From NCBI GenBank assembly GCA_022843175.1, contig JALHOE010000037.1, positions 1 through 52,146 on the forward strand: a DNA stretch of 52,146 bases, in the 5' to 3' direction. Below are positions 40,348 through 49,021 of the stretch, piece after piece. How positions within the stretch are numbered: position 1 is the first letter of the stretch; the number at the start of each line of letters is the position of its first letter. The translations under genes and the position numbers were made by a program. The DNA comes from Deltaproteobacteria bacterium (lineage in GTDB: Bacteria > Myxococcota_A > Polyangia > Polyangiales > JADJMO01). Under the pieces are notes generated by a model. It was not told the DNA's origin and made no database searches. It was given only the letters and a program-made list of their open reading frames with translations.

Positions 40348-41787
40348 ATGCGCGTCCCCCTGCTGCTCGCACTCCTCGTTCAAGGGTGCTTTCAGACCGA
40401 CTTCCCGACCGCGTGCTCGCAGGACGAAGCGCAGTGCGACGAGCCGACCACCGATAGCTCCGTGAGCGAGACGTCGGCGACCGAGACCACGCCCGGCGAG
40501 GAGACGTCGGGCGAGGACTCGCCGGTCGATGCCGATGAAGACACCTCGACGGCAGATTCCTCGATCGACGCGGCCGATGCCGAGACCGGCGCCGATTCCA
40601 CCCTCGTTGACTCGATGCCCGATACCGCGCCCCCGCCCGACACGGCGACTCCGCCCGACACGGCGCCTCCGCCCGATACCACGCCCGTTGACAGCGCTGT
40701 GTGCGCCGCGAGCTCGTACTCGTGCGCCGGTGATCAGCTTCGCCGCTGCAAGACCGACTCGTCGGGATACGACAACATCGTCGCGTGTCCGACGGGCACC
40801 TGCAGCGCTGCGCTCGGGCGATGTACCTATTGCGCGCCGGGATCTCGTAGTTGCTCCGGCGCGCAGCCAACGCTCTGCAATGCCCTGGGCTCGGCCTACG
40901 CTGCAGACGGCGCCGCCTGCGCCGCGCCCCAGACCTGTGGCGGCGGCGGCACCCCCGGCGTGTGCGGCTGCACGGCGAGCCCGACCGCCTGTTCCGGCAA
41001 GGAATGCGGGATGGTCGACAACGGCTGCGGCACGATGATCAGCTGCGGCAGTTGCACCGCGCCACGCACGTGCGGCGGCGGTGGAACGGCGAACAAGTGC
41101 GGTGGATGCAGCGGCACGTTGCCGGGACCGACGATGGTGGGCGTCGGCACGTACTGCGTCGACAGCACCGAGGTGACGCAATCGCAGTACGCGGCGTTCG
41201 TCACGGCGAAGGGCTCGGACTTGAGCGGTCAGCCCTCGACCTGTGGCTTCAACACGACCTTCGCGCCCGGCACAGCGGCGTCCTGCTACACGCCGTCGAC
41301 GACGCCCTCGAAGCCCGTCACCTGCGTGGATTGGTGCGACGCGAGCATGTACTGCAAGTGGGCTGGCAAGCGGCTCTGCGGGAAGATCGGTGGCGGACCG
41401 AACGCGTATCTCGAGCCGGCCGACGCCACGAAATCGCAATGGTTCGCAGCCTGCACGAGCACGAGCGGCTACCTCTTCCCCTACGGCAACGTCTATGTCA
41501 GCGGCTTCTGTCACACGCCGGGTGACACTGCGGGCACCACGGTCGACGTGAAGACCAGGCCGTCGTGTACGGGAACCTCGGCGCCCTACACGAACATCTT
41601 CGACATGAGCGGCAACGCGAGCGAGTGGGAAGACTCCTGCGGGAACCTTTCGGGCACGTGGTACTGCCACACCCGCGGCGGCAACTTCACGGATGCCACC
41701 GCGGGTGCCGTTCAGTGCAAGGACGAATCGGTGTGGCCCGTCGACTTCAGCGCGAAGTGGCTCGGATTCCGCTGCTGCGCCGATTGA
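40348..41787 (+). CDS. Lipoprotein of the formylglycine-generating enzyme (FGE/SUMF1) family
   Basis: Start at 40348, with GAGGGGAGG upstream, gives a lipobox (LLVQGC, Cys14). An acidic Thr/Pro linker (about 25-110) and Cys-rich modules (about 115-250) precede a C-terminal FGE-sulfatase domain: YCVDSTEVTQSQYAAFV, PVTCVDWCDASMYCKWAGKR, then NIFDMSGNASEWEDSC and a terminal GFRCC. Catalytic copper-binding cysteines of true FGE cannot be assigned, and many bacterial homologues are non-catalytic. It lies 2 bp after the PEGA-like gene, so they form an operon. Confidence 0.9.
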   Translation: MRVPLLLALLVQGCFQTDFPTACSQDEAQCDEPTTDSSVSETSATETTPGEETSGEDSPVDADEDTSTADSSIDAADAETGADSTLVDSMPDTAPPPDTATPPDTAPPPDTTPVDSAVCAASSYSCAGDQLRRCKTDSSGYDNIVACPTGTCSAALGRCTYCAPGSRSCSGAQPTLCNALGSAYAADGAACAAPQTCGGGGTPGVCGCTASPTACSGKECGMVDNGCGTMISCGSCTAPRTCGGGGTANKCGGCSGTLPGPTMVGVGTYCVDSTEVTQSQYAAFVTAKGSDLSGQPSTCGFNTTFAPGTAASCYTPSTTPSKPVTCVDWCDASMYCKWAGKRLCGKIGGGPNAYLEPADATKSQWFAACTSTSGYLFPYGNVYVSGFCHTPGDTAGTTVDVKTRPSCTGTSAPYTNIFDMSGNASEWEDSCGNLSGTWYCHTRGGNFTDATAGAVQCKDESVWPVDFSAKWLGFRCCAD

Positions 41788-41835
41788 TCGCGGGTCGCTT
41801 GCACGGCAGGGGTCGGCCGCGCATGATGGAACGCG

Positions 41836-42585
41836 ATGAGGTTCGCAGCTGCCGCTTTGTTGCTGCTCGCGTCGTGCGCGGGCGAGAGCGACTCGGGCAA
41901 TGTCGCCACCGAGGACTCTGTGGCGACCGATACCTCGGGGTCCACCGACACGACGCCTCCCGTGGACGATACCGGCACGACGATCGCGGACTCTTCGTCG
42001 ACCGACTCGGGCACCGCGCCGGATGGTGCCGCTGATGCTGACCCCTACGGCGCGTATCCCCCCGGCCCCTACGGGACCAAGGTCGGGCAGACGCTCGCGC
42101 CGCTGGATTGGGTCGGATACGTCAACCTCAAGGGCGACGCCGTTTCGACCACGAAGACCTACGGGCCGACGTCACTCGATGCGCTGCGCCGGACAGGAAA
42201 GGGCTATGGGCTCGTTCACCTGTCCGAATTTGGGTGACCCGGCTGCAAGAACGCGGCCCGTGATCTGGCCGCGAAAGGGAAATCAATCCTCGATGCCGGT
42301 GGCGTGATCATCGAGGTCCTGCAGACGCGGGCATTCGCCGCGCCGACCAAGAGCGATCTCGATACCTGGATCAACGGATACTCGCTTCCGGTCACGTCGG
42401 TCATCGATCCTCCCTCGAAGCCGAAAGCGACGTTCGACACCTACGGCGGTCGCGAGCAGGTCTTCGTGCTCGACATGCGCACCATGAAGATCTTGAGGTA
42501 TGTGCAGGGTTCCGTTGTAGGGACGGGCGATTCCAGCGTCACCCAGGCGATCCCGTTCCTGATGGACCTGCTTTCGAAGGCCTGA
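41836..42585 (+). CDS. Candidate selenoprotein: thioredoxin-like lipoprotein with Sec-Pro-Gly-Cys
   Basis: The frame from 41836 runs to 42585 (249 residues) with one in-frame TGA at 42235-42237 (codon 134). Before it the product has a lipobox (LLASC, Cys14), an acidic Thr/Ser/Asp linker and a thioredoxin-like start (LDWVGYVNLKGD). Around the TGA it reads HLSEFG-U-PGCKNAARDLA, so the TGA takes the place of the first Cys of a CxxC motif (UxxC). After it the fold continues with GGVIIEVLQTRAF, the cis-Pro-type LPVTSVIDP and VFVLDMRTMKILRYVQG. A hairpin fitting bacterial SECIS follows. Without Sec insertion a 133-residue product lacking the redox site would result. Selenocysteine machinery (selA, selB, selC, selD) is not in the window. 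Confidence 0.82.
42252..42273 (+). promoter_or_regulatory. Candidate bacterial SECIS hairpin
   Basis: A 7-bp perfect stem, CGCGGCC (42252-42258) with GGCCGCG (42267-42273), closes an 8-nt loop CGTGATCT. The loop starts 21 nt after the TGA and has G at its second position. These values fit the published bacterial model (short stem-loop just downstream of UGA, G in the first two loop bases, 16-37 nt spacing). It would bind SelB carrying Sec-tRNA. Confidence 0.7.
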
Positions 42586-43456
42586 CACAGCGCGGGCAGC
42601 TCTGGCCGCGAAGCGCGCGGTTCTTGATGGCCGCGCGCCACACGTGGCCGCGCTTGCACCGCCACCAAGCGAGCGCCTTCGATCCGGCGAACACGTCCGT
42701 TGGCGAAGATCGATTTCGCGTCGGATGCCACTCGCCGGCGATCGCGGGAGCGCGCACGGCGAGGCTGCGAGCGTTGGTGATTTGCTTGCCGGCGCAGAGG
42801 GGGCAGCCCGTGGTCGCCCTCGGCGCGGAGCGCCACACGTGAGAAGCGTCGCGACCGCACTGCCAATACACCGCCCGGTGCGACTGGGCGGTCACCGATC
42901 GCGGCGACGCGATGCCGTTGCGCGACGGATGCCAGAGCGCCGCGAGCTCCGGGCGCACTCGCTCGAGCGAGTTCGTGACCGAGACGCGTTGGCCTGCGCA
43001 GAAGGGGCACCCTCGACCTGCCGTCCGCTTGTTCGGCTGCGCGGACCAGACGTGATCGGGTCCCGCATCGCACTGCCACCAGACTCGCTTGTGCGAGCTG
43101 AAGGAGACCTCATCGGGGAAGAGGTCGCCGTTTCGCGTCGGATGCCACTGCGCAACGAGCTCGGGATAGCCGGCGACCCAGTGCTTCGAGGTGCGCGTGC
43201 GCATCCGCTGCTGGCGGGCGAGGTCGCGCGCGCGCCGCAGCGTCTGCGCATCAAGCGTGCTCGGGTCGGCATCGCCCGGAATGAACCCGTTCTCGTGCAG
43301 CTCCCGCAGTAGAACGTTGGGGCGAACACCCAGCTCCTCGCACAGGCGAGCGAAGGGGGAGCTGCGGTCGTGCCTCTTCTTCATCACCGCGTGTAGGGCG
43401 CCGAGTCGCCGCGCCACGAAATTGTAGCGTAAGTCTGCACGGCGCTCGGTGTTCAT
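42539..43456 (-). CDS. Treble-clef zinc-finger repeat protein (DUF4379-like)
   Basis: The 305-residue product has a helical N-terminus with MerR/HTH-like LCEELGVRPNVLLRELHENG and then three zinc-ribbon repeats of the type 'W-H-P-T-x-N-G ... W-W-x-C ... G-x-x-W ... C-P-x-C', for example VAQWHPTRNGDLFPDEVSFS and RTAGRGCPFCAGQ. These repeats are found in nuclease-associated proteins and are thought to bind DNA. Its last 47 bp overlap the end of the selenoprotein gene on the other strand. Its start overlaps the stop of the upstream 50-codon gene (ATGA). Confidence 0.82.
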   Translation of the reverse strand: MNTERRADLRYNFVARRLGALHAVMKKRHDRSSPFARLCEELGVRPNVLLRELHENGFIPGDADPSTLDAQTLRRARDLARQQRMRTRTSKHWVAGYPELVAQWHPTRNGDLFPDEVSFSSHKRVWWQCDAGPDHVWSAQPNKRTAGRGCPFCAGQRVSVTNSLERVRPELAALWHPSRNGIASPRSVTAQSHRAVYWQCGRDASHVWRSAPRATTGCPLCAGKQITNARSLAVRAPAIAGEWHPTRNRSSPTDVFAGSKALAWWRCKRGHVWRAAIKNRALRGQSCPRCVRPSKAGPSGTGSPG

Positions 43457-43605
43457 CCCGTCTTCTCGACGCAGAGATCGATCAGGCCCAGCAGAACGGC
43501 GTACTTGTACGTAGCTGTGAAGCGACCGCGATCGAGAATCGCGAGAAGGCGCTCCGCCAGCCGGATGAGATCTCCGTCGTCGTTGCTGAGTGTGGTACGC
43601 ACCAT
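43453..43605 (-). CDS. 50-residue fragment resembling the N-terminus of larger HNH-type proteins
   Basis: The ATG at 43605 gives LSNDDGDLIRLAERLLAILD, then RGRFTATYKYAVLLGLIDLC. This stretch resembles the conserved N-terminus of some long HNH/restriction-like proteins, yet here it ends after 50 residues. It overlaps the zinc-finger gene by ATGA. It could be a truncated remnant, or a small subunit made separately. Confidence 0.5.
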   Translation of the reverse strand: MVRTTLSNDDGDLIRLAERLLAILDRGRFTATYKYAVLLGLIDLCVEKTG

Positions 43606-43616
43606 CGGATCGGCCC

Positions 43617-44543
43617 TCACCGTCCCGCGAACCACGGCGGGGGCACCAGTATCGTCACCGGTCGCCGCAGCGCCACGCGCGCGCCGAGCTTCGCGTGCCA
43701 CACGGCGAAGGCGTCGCCGAGCTGGCCATCGAGCTGCCGCTCGACGAACGCGAGTCGCTGCGTGAGGTGTCTGCGCGCGCGGTGACCATCGAAACGTGGG
43801 TCATCCTCACCGAGCGTCACGTACGCGTCGTGCGTCATGGTCGGCGGCACTGGATCGGCTGAGGCTCCACGCGCCGGCAGGAACGCGCAGAACTTGGCGG
43901 GCGCGAACAAGCCACCAATCGGGTCGGACACGAAGTACTGCACCCGTCGCCGCTCCCACGACAGCGCTGGGTCGCGTTGGAGCTCGTCATTCCACCGCCA
44001 GAGACTGGCCACGACGTCGGACACGTCGCCCGCAAAGTGAATGCGGTGTCCCTCGGCGGCGAGCGGCATCGCGACAGAGAGCACGCGCGCAAGCTCGGCC
44101 TTCGCATCGAGCGAGAGCGCCGAGGCGCTCGATTGATTCAGGCTGGAGACCTCCGCGCCGGTGTAGTGCGGCAGCAAGCTCACGCAGAACGCGCTGCTGC
44201 CGTGGGTCCGCATGTGGCGCGTGAAGAACGCGGCAAGGTTGCGGCGCCCTCGCTGCAAGTGCGGGCTGAGCATGCTCACGAAGGTGTCGGTGGGCGCGAG
44301 ATATCCCTCGGCGAACGCGATGAGGATCTTCGCTTGGTTCGCGACGGGATCGGCGCGGCTGATCTCGAGCTCGACCACGATCCGCTGACCCGTCGGTCCG
44401 CGCAGCACGAGATCCGCGTTGGCCTGGTACCCGATGCGGCGCTGAAACTCCGCCGGGAACAGCTCGCACTCGGGCTCTGGGACCCAGCCCTTCGGAGCGC
44501 GCAGCGAGAACTCGCGAACCAGGTGTGCGGCGAGTCCTCCCAT
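43617..44543 (-). CDS. Hypothetical protein with a possible PD-(D/E)XK-like core
   Basis: I choose the ATG at 44543 (GGAAAG about 8 nt upstream), because the longer frame to 44621 would make its start codon overlap the divergent gene's ATG at 44620. The 308-residue product has RIGYQANADLVLRGPTGQRI and VVELEISRADPVANQAK, a pattern like a restriction-type nuclease core (Asp, then Glu-x-Glu). No clear Lys follows. The rest is unrecognised. It lies just upstream of the 50-codon fragment and the zinc-finger gene on the same strand, suggesting a three-gene unit. Confidence 0.7.
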   Translation of the reverse strand: MGGLAAHLVREFSLRAPKGWVPEPECELFPAEFQRRIGYQANADLVLRGPTGQRIVVELEISRADPVANQAKILIAFAEGYLAPTDTFVSMLSPHLQRGRRNLAAFFTRHMRTHGSSAFCVSLLPHYTGAEVSSLNQSSASALSLDAKAELARVLSVAMPLAAEGHRIHFAGDVSDVVASLWRWNDELQRDPALSWERRRVQYFVSDPIGGLFAPAKFCAFLPARGASADPVPPTMTHDAYVTLGEDDPRFDGHRARRHLTQRLAFVERQLDGQLGDAFAVWHAKLGARVALRRPVTILVPPPWFAGR

Positions 44544-44619
44544 CGGGCGCTTTCCTTGCCGATGGTACTCGCCCTCCTGAGCGACGTATCCACCCAACCG
44601 GGTTCTGATAAACCAAGCC

Positions 44620-45990
44620 ATGCCCCTCCCCGCCTGGGTCGAACGCGTCGGGAACCTCGCGCACGGCATGAAGCGCCGTCGCGAGGACGACGCTCGCACT
44701 CGGTGGAGCCGCGACAGACTCGAGGCGTTCCAGAGAGAGCGGCTGTCGCGCCTCGTCGCGTGGGCGAGCGAGCGCTCGCCGTTCTACCGCGAGCTGTATG
44801 GCGGCCCGGTGCGAGGGCCGGTGGAGCTCTCGTCGCTGCCGGTCGTCACCAAGAACGCGATGATGGGCGCGTTCGATCGGTTCGTCACGGCACCCGAGCT
44901 GCGGCTCGCGGACCTCGAGCGTTCGATCGAGCACCTGCACGGCGACGAGCTCTTCGCAGGGCGCTACCGGATCATGACCTCGAGCGGGAGCTCGGGCCGA
45001 AAGGCCATCTACGTCTACGACCGCGACGCCTGGCGCGACGGCATCGTGCCCGCGCTCCTCCGGTCGTCGCGGATGATGGGCCTGGCGCCGCGGCTCCCTC
45101 GTCCACGTGTGCTCGGCGTGTCTGCGCCCGACGGCAAGCACATGACTTTTCGCGGCAGTCTCTCCCTCGACGTCGGCGCCTTCGCCGCGCTGCGGGTGCC
45201 CGCCTCGACGCCGTTGCCGGAGCTCTGCGCGCGCGCGGAGGCGCACCAGCCGGAGTACCTGTTCGGGTATCCGTCCGTCGTCGCGATGCTCGCCGAGGAG
45301 CAGCGCGCCGGCCGACTGCGCATCGCGCCGCGCGTCGTGGTCACCTCCAGCGAGGTCTGCACGCCCGCGATGAAGGACGCCATCCGCGAAGCGTGGGGCG
45401 TTCGGCCCTTCGACATGCTCGGGCTCACCGAGACGGGGATCACCGCGATGGACTGCGCCCACCACACGGGCCTGCACGTCTTCGAGGATCTGGCGCTGCT
45501 CGAGGTCGTCGACGACGAGGGCCGCGCGGTCCCGCCGGGCACCCACGGCGCCAAGGTGCTCGTCACGAACCTCTACAACCTCGTGCAGCCGATCATCCGC
45601 TTCGAGGTGAGCGATCTGATCGCCATCGACGACGCTCCCTGCCCGTGCGGCATGACCCTGCGCCGAATCGTCGCGCTCGACGGTCGGAGCGACGACGTGC
45701 TCGAGCTCCCGGGCCCCGCCGGCCCCGTGCGCATCCACCCCATCCACCTCCGAAGCGCGCTCGCCTCGGATCGTCGCGTCCTGCAGTACCAGATCGTCCA
45801 GCAGGCCAACGCCCTCGACGTTCAGGTCGTCCTCGCCGGCGACGCGGGAGCAGCCGACGAGATTGCCGTGCAGCTCTCCAAGCAGCTGCGCGAACGCGGC
45901 GCCGAGGTGAGGGTGCGCGTGCGCGCCGTCGCGGAGATCCCCCGCGAAGCGGGCGCGGGCAAGCTCAAGCTGGTGAAGCGGCTCGCGTGA
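44620..45990 (+). CDS. Phenylacetate-CoA ligase-like (PaaK/CapK) adenylating enzyme
   Basis: The 456-residue product shows the family layout: N-terminal RLVAWASERSPFYRELY, LSSLPVVTKNAMM, the nucleotide loop IMTSSGSSGRKAI, the region TPAMKDAIREAWGVRPFDML with GLTETG, and a C-terminal domain with AGKLKLVKRL. Such enzymes activate a carboxylate with ATP and often form a CoA thioester or transfer to a carrier. The substrate is not predictable here. Length is normal (PaaK about 430-440). Confidence 0.9.
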   Translation: MPLPAWVERVGNLAHGMKRRREDDARTRWSRDRLEAFQRERLSRLVAWASERSPFYRELYGGPVRGPVELSSLPVVTKNAMMGAFDRFVTAPELRLADLERSIEHLHGDELFAGRYRIMTSSGSSGRKAIYVYDRDAWRDGIVPALLRSSRMMGLAPRLPRPRVLGVSAPDGKHMTFRGSLSLDVGAFAALRVPASTPLPELCARAEAHQPEYLFGYPSVVAMLAEEQRAGRLRIAPRVVVTSSEVCTPAMKDAIREAWGVRPFDMLGLTETGITAMDCAHHTGLHVFEDLALLEVVDDEGRAVPPGTHGAKVLVTNLYNLVQPIIRFEVSDLIAIDDAPCPCGMTLRRIVALDGRSDDVLELPGPAGPVRIHPIHLRSALASDRRVLQYQIVQQANALDVQVVLAGDAGAADEIAVQLSKQLRERGAEVRVRVRAVAEIPREAGAGKLKLVKRLA

Positions 45991-46001
45991 GCCCTTCGAA
46001 C

Positions 46002-46853
46002 CTACAACGCCGAAACCACCATCACCTCGCCGTTCGACGCCCCGAACGCAAAACCGCCATCGGCCCTGCCCGCGAACGCAGACGCGCCGATCGGATCGCG
46101 GCGTCGGCCGCCGATCGGGCCCTTCTCCAGATCCCAATAGAGCACCGAGCCCGCGTCGTCGCCGGTGGCGGTGAAGTCGTCGGCGGTGGAGACGCCGACG
46201 ATCGTCCCATGGTGACCTCGAAGGATGGGCCCCGCCTCGAGCGCGTCGAGCGTCCAGCTCCGCACCACCGTCGAGATCGCGACGAGGCGCTGGGTGACGG
46301 GCTCGATGGCGAAGTCTCGCACGCGCGAGTCGTTCGCGAGCTCTCGCACCTTCGCGCGCTTTTCGACGTCCCAGACCTCGATCGGACCGTCGTTGCGACC
46401 GACGAAGACCCTGCGCCCATCCGGCGAGAGCGCGAGCGCGGCCCACTCGACGTCGACCCTGGCGCGCGCGACGAGCTTACCGGTCTCGAGATCCCAGACG
46501 CGCATCGCGCCGAGGCGCTCGAGGGTGGCGAGGCGACGTTCGTCGTGGGAGACCGCCAGCGCGACGACCCACTCCTTGCATCCGCCGAAGGTGCGCAGCA
46601 CTTCGCGACGCGACACGTCCCACAACAGCACGCGGCGATCGAAGCCGGCGGACACCAGGCGATTCCTCGAGAGGGCGCGCACCCCGGAGACGTTGTGATC
46701 GTGCGCGCGCAGCGAGGTCACGAAGCCGCCGTCGGCGCCCCACAGCTTGATCGTGGCGTCACCGCTGCAGGTCGCGAAGCCGTCGCCGAGAGCACACGCG
46801 CCGTACACAAAGTCGGCGTGACGCGCGCGAATTTCGATCGGCTCGGCCGGCAT
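46002..46853 (-). CDS. WD40-repeat protein
   Basis: Start at 46853 overlaps the upstream stop (TGATG). The 283-residue product has about six WD-type blades such as GDATIKLWGADGGFVTSLRA, RLVSAGFDRRVLLWDVSRRE and RVFVGRNDGPIEVWDVEKRA. WD40 rings are protein-interaction platforms. No signal peptide is seen, so it is cytoplasmic. It probably works with the gene upstream. Confidence 0.88.
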   Translation of the reverse strand: MPAEPIEIRARHADFVYGACALGDGFATCSGDATIKLWGADGGFVTSLRAHDHNVSGVRALSRNRLVSAGFDRRVLLWDVSRREVLRTFGGCKEWVVALAVSHDERRLATLERLGAMRVWDLETGKLVARARVDVEWAALALSPDGRRVFVGRNDGPIEVWDVEKRAKVRELANDSRVRDFAIEPVTQRLVAISTVVRSWTLDALEAGPILRGHHGTIVGVSTADDFTATGDDAGSVLYWDLEKGPIGGRRRDPIGASAFAGRADGGFAFGASNGEVMVVSAL

Positions 46854-47374
46854 CAGTGGAACCCCGAAAAGCCGACCAACACCATTCCGTCGCGCGCACC
46901 CTTCTTGAAACCGACGAGGGTCTTGTCCTTCGTGGCGATCGCGAGGTCCTTCGGCGTGAGGTGCCCGATCGTGCCCAGCGCGGAGAGCGGCGCGAGACGC
47001 GCGAGCGGCGGCCCGTTCGAGCACAACCGGGTCACGCGCCCGGTCTTGTCGCGACGCGCGATCTGCTCGTCGGTCAGGTTGCCGTACGGTCCGACCTCGG
47101 CCGGCACGCCGATGCGGCGACAGAGGAGCTCGAGCGCGACCTCGTAGGGGCGCGGATGCTCGGGGACGCTGAGCCGGCCGTCGATCAGCTCACCGATCGC
47201 GTCGTGCAGGCTGACCTGGCGCTCGTCGGCGTCGTCGCGAAGGTCCGACGATCGGCGCCGCACCTCGGGCTCAAAGCGCGTGCGCAGCTCGTGAACGAGC
47301 TTCTCGTCGCCGGAGCCGACGGCGCGATCGAGCGTGGCGAGCTCGACCCAATAGGCCTGCAGCAGGCGAAGCAT
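46853..47374 (-). CDS. Hypothetical protein coupled to the WD40 gene
   Basis: The 173-residue product begins MLRLLQAYWVELATLDRAVG, followed by Arg/Asp-rich helices and a C-terminal part with TPKDLAIATKDKTLVGFKKG. The pattern resembles a conserved but uncharacterised bacterial family. Translational overlap with the WD40 gene (TGATG) suggests a shared function. Confidence 0.72.
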   Translation of the reverse strand: MLRLLQAYWVELATLDRAVGSGDEKLVHELRTRFEPEVRRRSSDLRDDADERQVSLHDAIGELIDGRLSVPEHPRPYEVALELLCRRIGVPAEVGPYGNLTDEQIARRDKTGRVTRLCSNGPPLARLAPLSALGTIGHLTPKDLAIATKDKTLVGFKKGARDGMVLVGFSGFH

Positions 47375-47425
47375 CGGCGCCGGAGGATAGATCCTTCAGC
47401 ACTTCGCCCCTACCATCCCCCCCGG

Positions 47426-48208
47426 ATGCACCTCGACCCGATCATCGAAGGCAACGAGCACGGCGAGACCCTCGTCTTCGTGCAGGGCTGGCCGGACGAC
47501 TCGTCGCTGTGGGACGAGGCGGTCGCCGCGCTCAAGGATCGCTACCGCTGCGTCCGCGTGAACATGCCGAACTACCCCGGCGGAGCAGACGCGCCCGGCG
47601 GGTGCACCACCGAGGAAATCGTCGACGCGCTCGTCGAGCTCCTTCGGGCGCAGGGCAAGCCGGTCACCCTCGTGCTCCACGACTGGGGCTCGTACTGGGG
47701 ACACGCCGCGCACCACCGCTGCCCCGAGGCGGTGTCGCGGCTGTGCGGCATCGACGTGGCGCCGCACTTCAAGCCCAACGCCAAGGAGATGGCGGCGATC
47801 GTCGCCTACCAGAGCTGGCTCTTCGGCGCGTTCGTGATCGGCGGCTCCGTGGGCGACTGGATGACGCGTCGCTTCGCGAAGCTCGGCGGCGCCCCCGCGC
47901 CCGAGGAGAAGATCCGCGCACGGATGAACTACCCGTACCGCAACATCTGGCTCGACCTCTTCTCCGGCCGCGCGGCGAAGATGACGAAGGGCTACTGGCC
48001 GAAGCTCCCGCTCCTCTTCCTCTACGGCGAGCGCAAGCCGTGGAACTTCCACTCGCACCACTGGGTCGACCACGTGCGCAGCGTGGGCGGCGAGGTCGTG
48101 GCGGTGCCGAGCGGTCACTGGGTCCCGCGCCACCCCTCGTTCGTGCCCACGCTCACGCGCTGGCTCGACGCGACGTCTGCGGCGAGCAGCTCGCGTGCCG
48201 CCGAATAG
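47426..48208 (+). CDS. Alpha/beta hydrolase
   Basis: The 260-residue product has the hydrolase order: oxyanion region VFVQGWPDDSSLWDEAV, nucleophile elbow TLVLHDWGSYWGHAAH with Asp as probable nucleophile (as in haloalkane dehalogenases and epoxide hydrolases), a cap region, and a late catalytic His in VAVPSGHWVPRHPS. The substrate cannot be read from sequence. A TACCAT hexamer lies 9 nt before the ATG, which is the first good start (longer frame upstream is a shadow). Confidence 0.88.
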   Translation: MHLDPIIEGNEHGETLVFVQGWPDDSSLWDEAVAALKDRYRCVRVNMPNYPGGADAPGGCTTEEIVDALVELLRAQGKPVTLVLHDWGSYWGHAAHHRCPEAVSRLCGIDVAPHFKPNAKEMAAIVAYQSWLFGAFVIGGSVGDWMTRRFAKLGGAPAPEEKIRARMNYPYRNIWLDLFSGRAAKMTKGYWPKLPLLFLYGERKPWNFHSHHWVDHVRSVGGEVVAVPSGHWVPRHPSFVPTLTRWLDATSAASSSRAAE

Positions 48209-48232
48209 GCGCTCGCTTACGCGCGCGCCTGT

Positions 48233-48760
48233 TTAGGCGACGCGCGACGGGTTCATCGTCGCGAGGCGCCGATACAGCGTGGCGCGACCCATGCCGAGCA
48301 TGCGCGCGGCCTTCTCGACGCTCCCGCGCGAGGCGGCGAGCGCCTTCTCGATCGCGCGGCGCTCGAGCTCGCGCAGCGGAACGACGCCCTCGTCGTGCCC
48401 GTTGAGCTGGCTCTGCAGCGACTTCAGCTTGCGTGCGAGCTCCTGCCGCTCGCGGGCGCGGCGGACCGCGGCCTGCACGCGCTCGGCGTCGAGCGGCTCG
48501 CCGAGGACGTCGTAGGCACCGGCGCGCAGCGCCGCGAGGGCGGTGGCCGAGTCGCTCGCGATCGCGAGGACGGCCACGTCCGGGTGCTGGGCGACCGTCG
48601 CCGCGACCCTCGAAGCCTCGACGATCACCAGGTCGACGCCCTCGGGCAGCGATCCATCGGCATCGACGACGAGGTCATCGAGCCACGGGCGAAGTCGGGC
48701 GCGACGTCCTGCGTCGCCATCGAGCAGGGCAATGCGGGGAGCGTGTGCGAGCTGGTCCAT
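48233..48760 (-). CDS. Response-regulator-like protein with Fis-type HTH
   Basis: The 175-residue product has a short receiver-like N-terminus (RIALLDGDAGRRARLRPWLD, then ALAALRAGAYDVLGEPLDAE) and a C-terminal Fis-type HTH (LRELERRAIEKALAASRGSV, then AARMLGMGRATLYRRLA). The receiver domain is short and the phospho-acceptor Asp is not obvious, so it may be non-canonical. The Fis HTH resembles those of sigma-54 activators, without the AAA+ module. Start chosen at MDQLAHAPRI (48760). Confidence 0.85.
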   Translation of the reverse strand: MDQLAHAPRIALLDGDAGRRARLRPWLDDLVVDADGSLPEGVDLVIVEASRVAATVAQHPDVAVLAIASDSATALAALRAGAYDVLGEPLDAERVQAAVRRARERQELARKLKSLQSQLNGHDEGVVPLRELERRAIEKALAASRGSVEKAARMLGMGRATLYRRLATMNPSRVA

Positions 48761-48929
48761 GCGTGATCTCGTCCGCCTCTCTGGTCTTGTTGAGAGAAGA
48801 CGGCCAATCCGGGTGCGGACTTGAGGCCTCGCGCCGAAAAAAGCGCGCTCGATCTGAGACAACGTTCCGCCCAGCTTGTGGCGGCTGGCCTTTCGTGTAT
48901 GTATGCCGTCCCTTTTTGGCCGTGCTGTT

Positions 48930-49017
48930 GGAGAGGTGACCGAGAGGCCGAAGGTACCCGCTTGCTAAGCGGGCGTTCCCTAACCCGGAACCGCGGGTTC
49001 GAATCCCGCCCTCTCCG
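48930..49017 (+). tRNA. tRNA-Ser (anticodon GCT)
   Basis: Acceptor GGAGAGG (48930-48936) pairs with CCTCTCC (49010-49016), discriminator G. The anticodon stem CCCGC/GCGGG closes loop TTGCTAA, giving anticodon GCT. It has a long serine-type variable arm and a T-arm with GGTTCGAATCC. CCA is not encoded. It is intact, unlike the invaded TGA isoacceptor locus. Confidence 0.96.
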
Positions 49018-49021
49018 CAAC

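Noticed and set aside
41836-42237. A 133-residue protein and a separate 93-residue protein at 42304-42585
   Set aside because: They are the same frame interrupted by one TGA at the redox position with a SECIS-like hairpin after it; one selenoprotein explains both better than a pseudogene.
43977-47147. Plus-strand frame of 1056 codons and minus-strand frame of 819 codons
   Set aside because: They cross several well-supported genes (PaaK-like, WD40) in other frames and have low-complexity Arg/Ala/Asp content.
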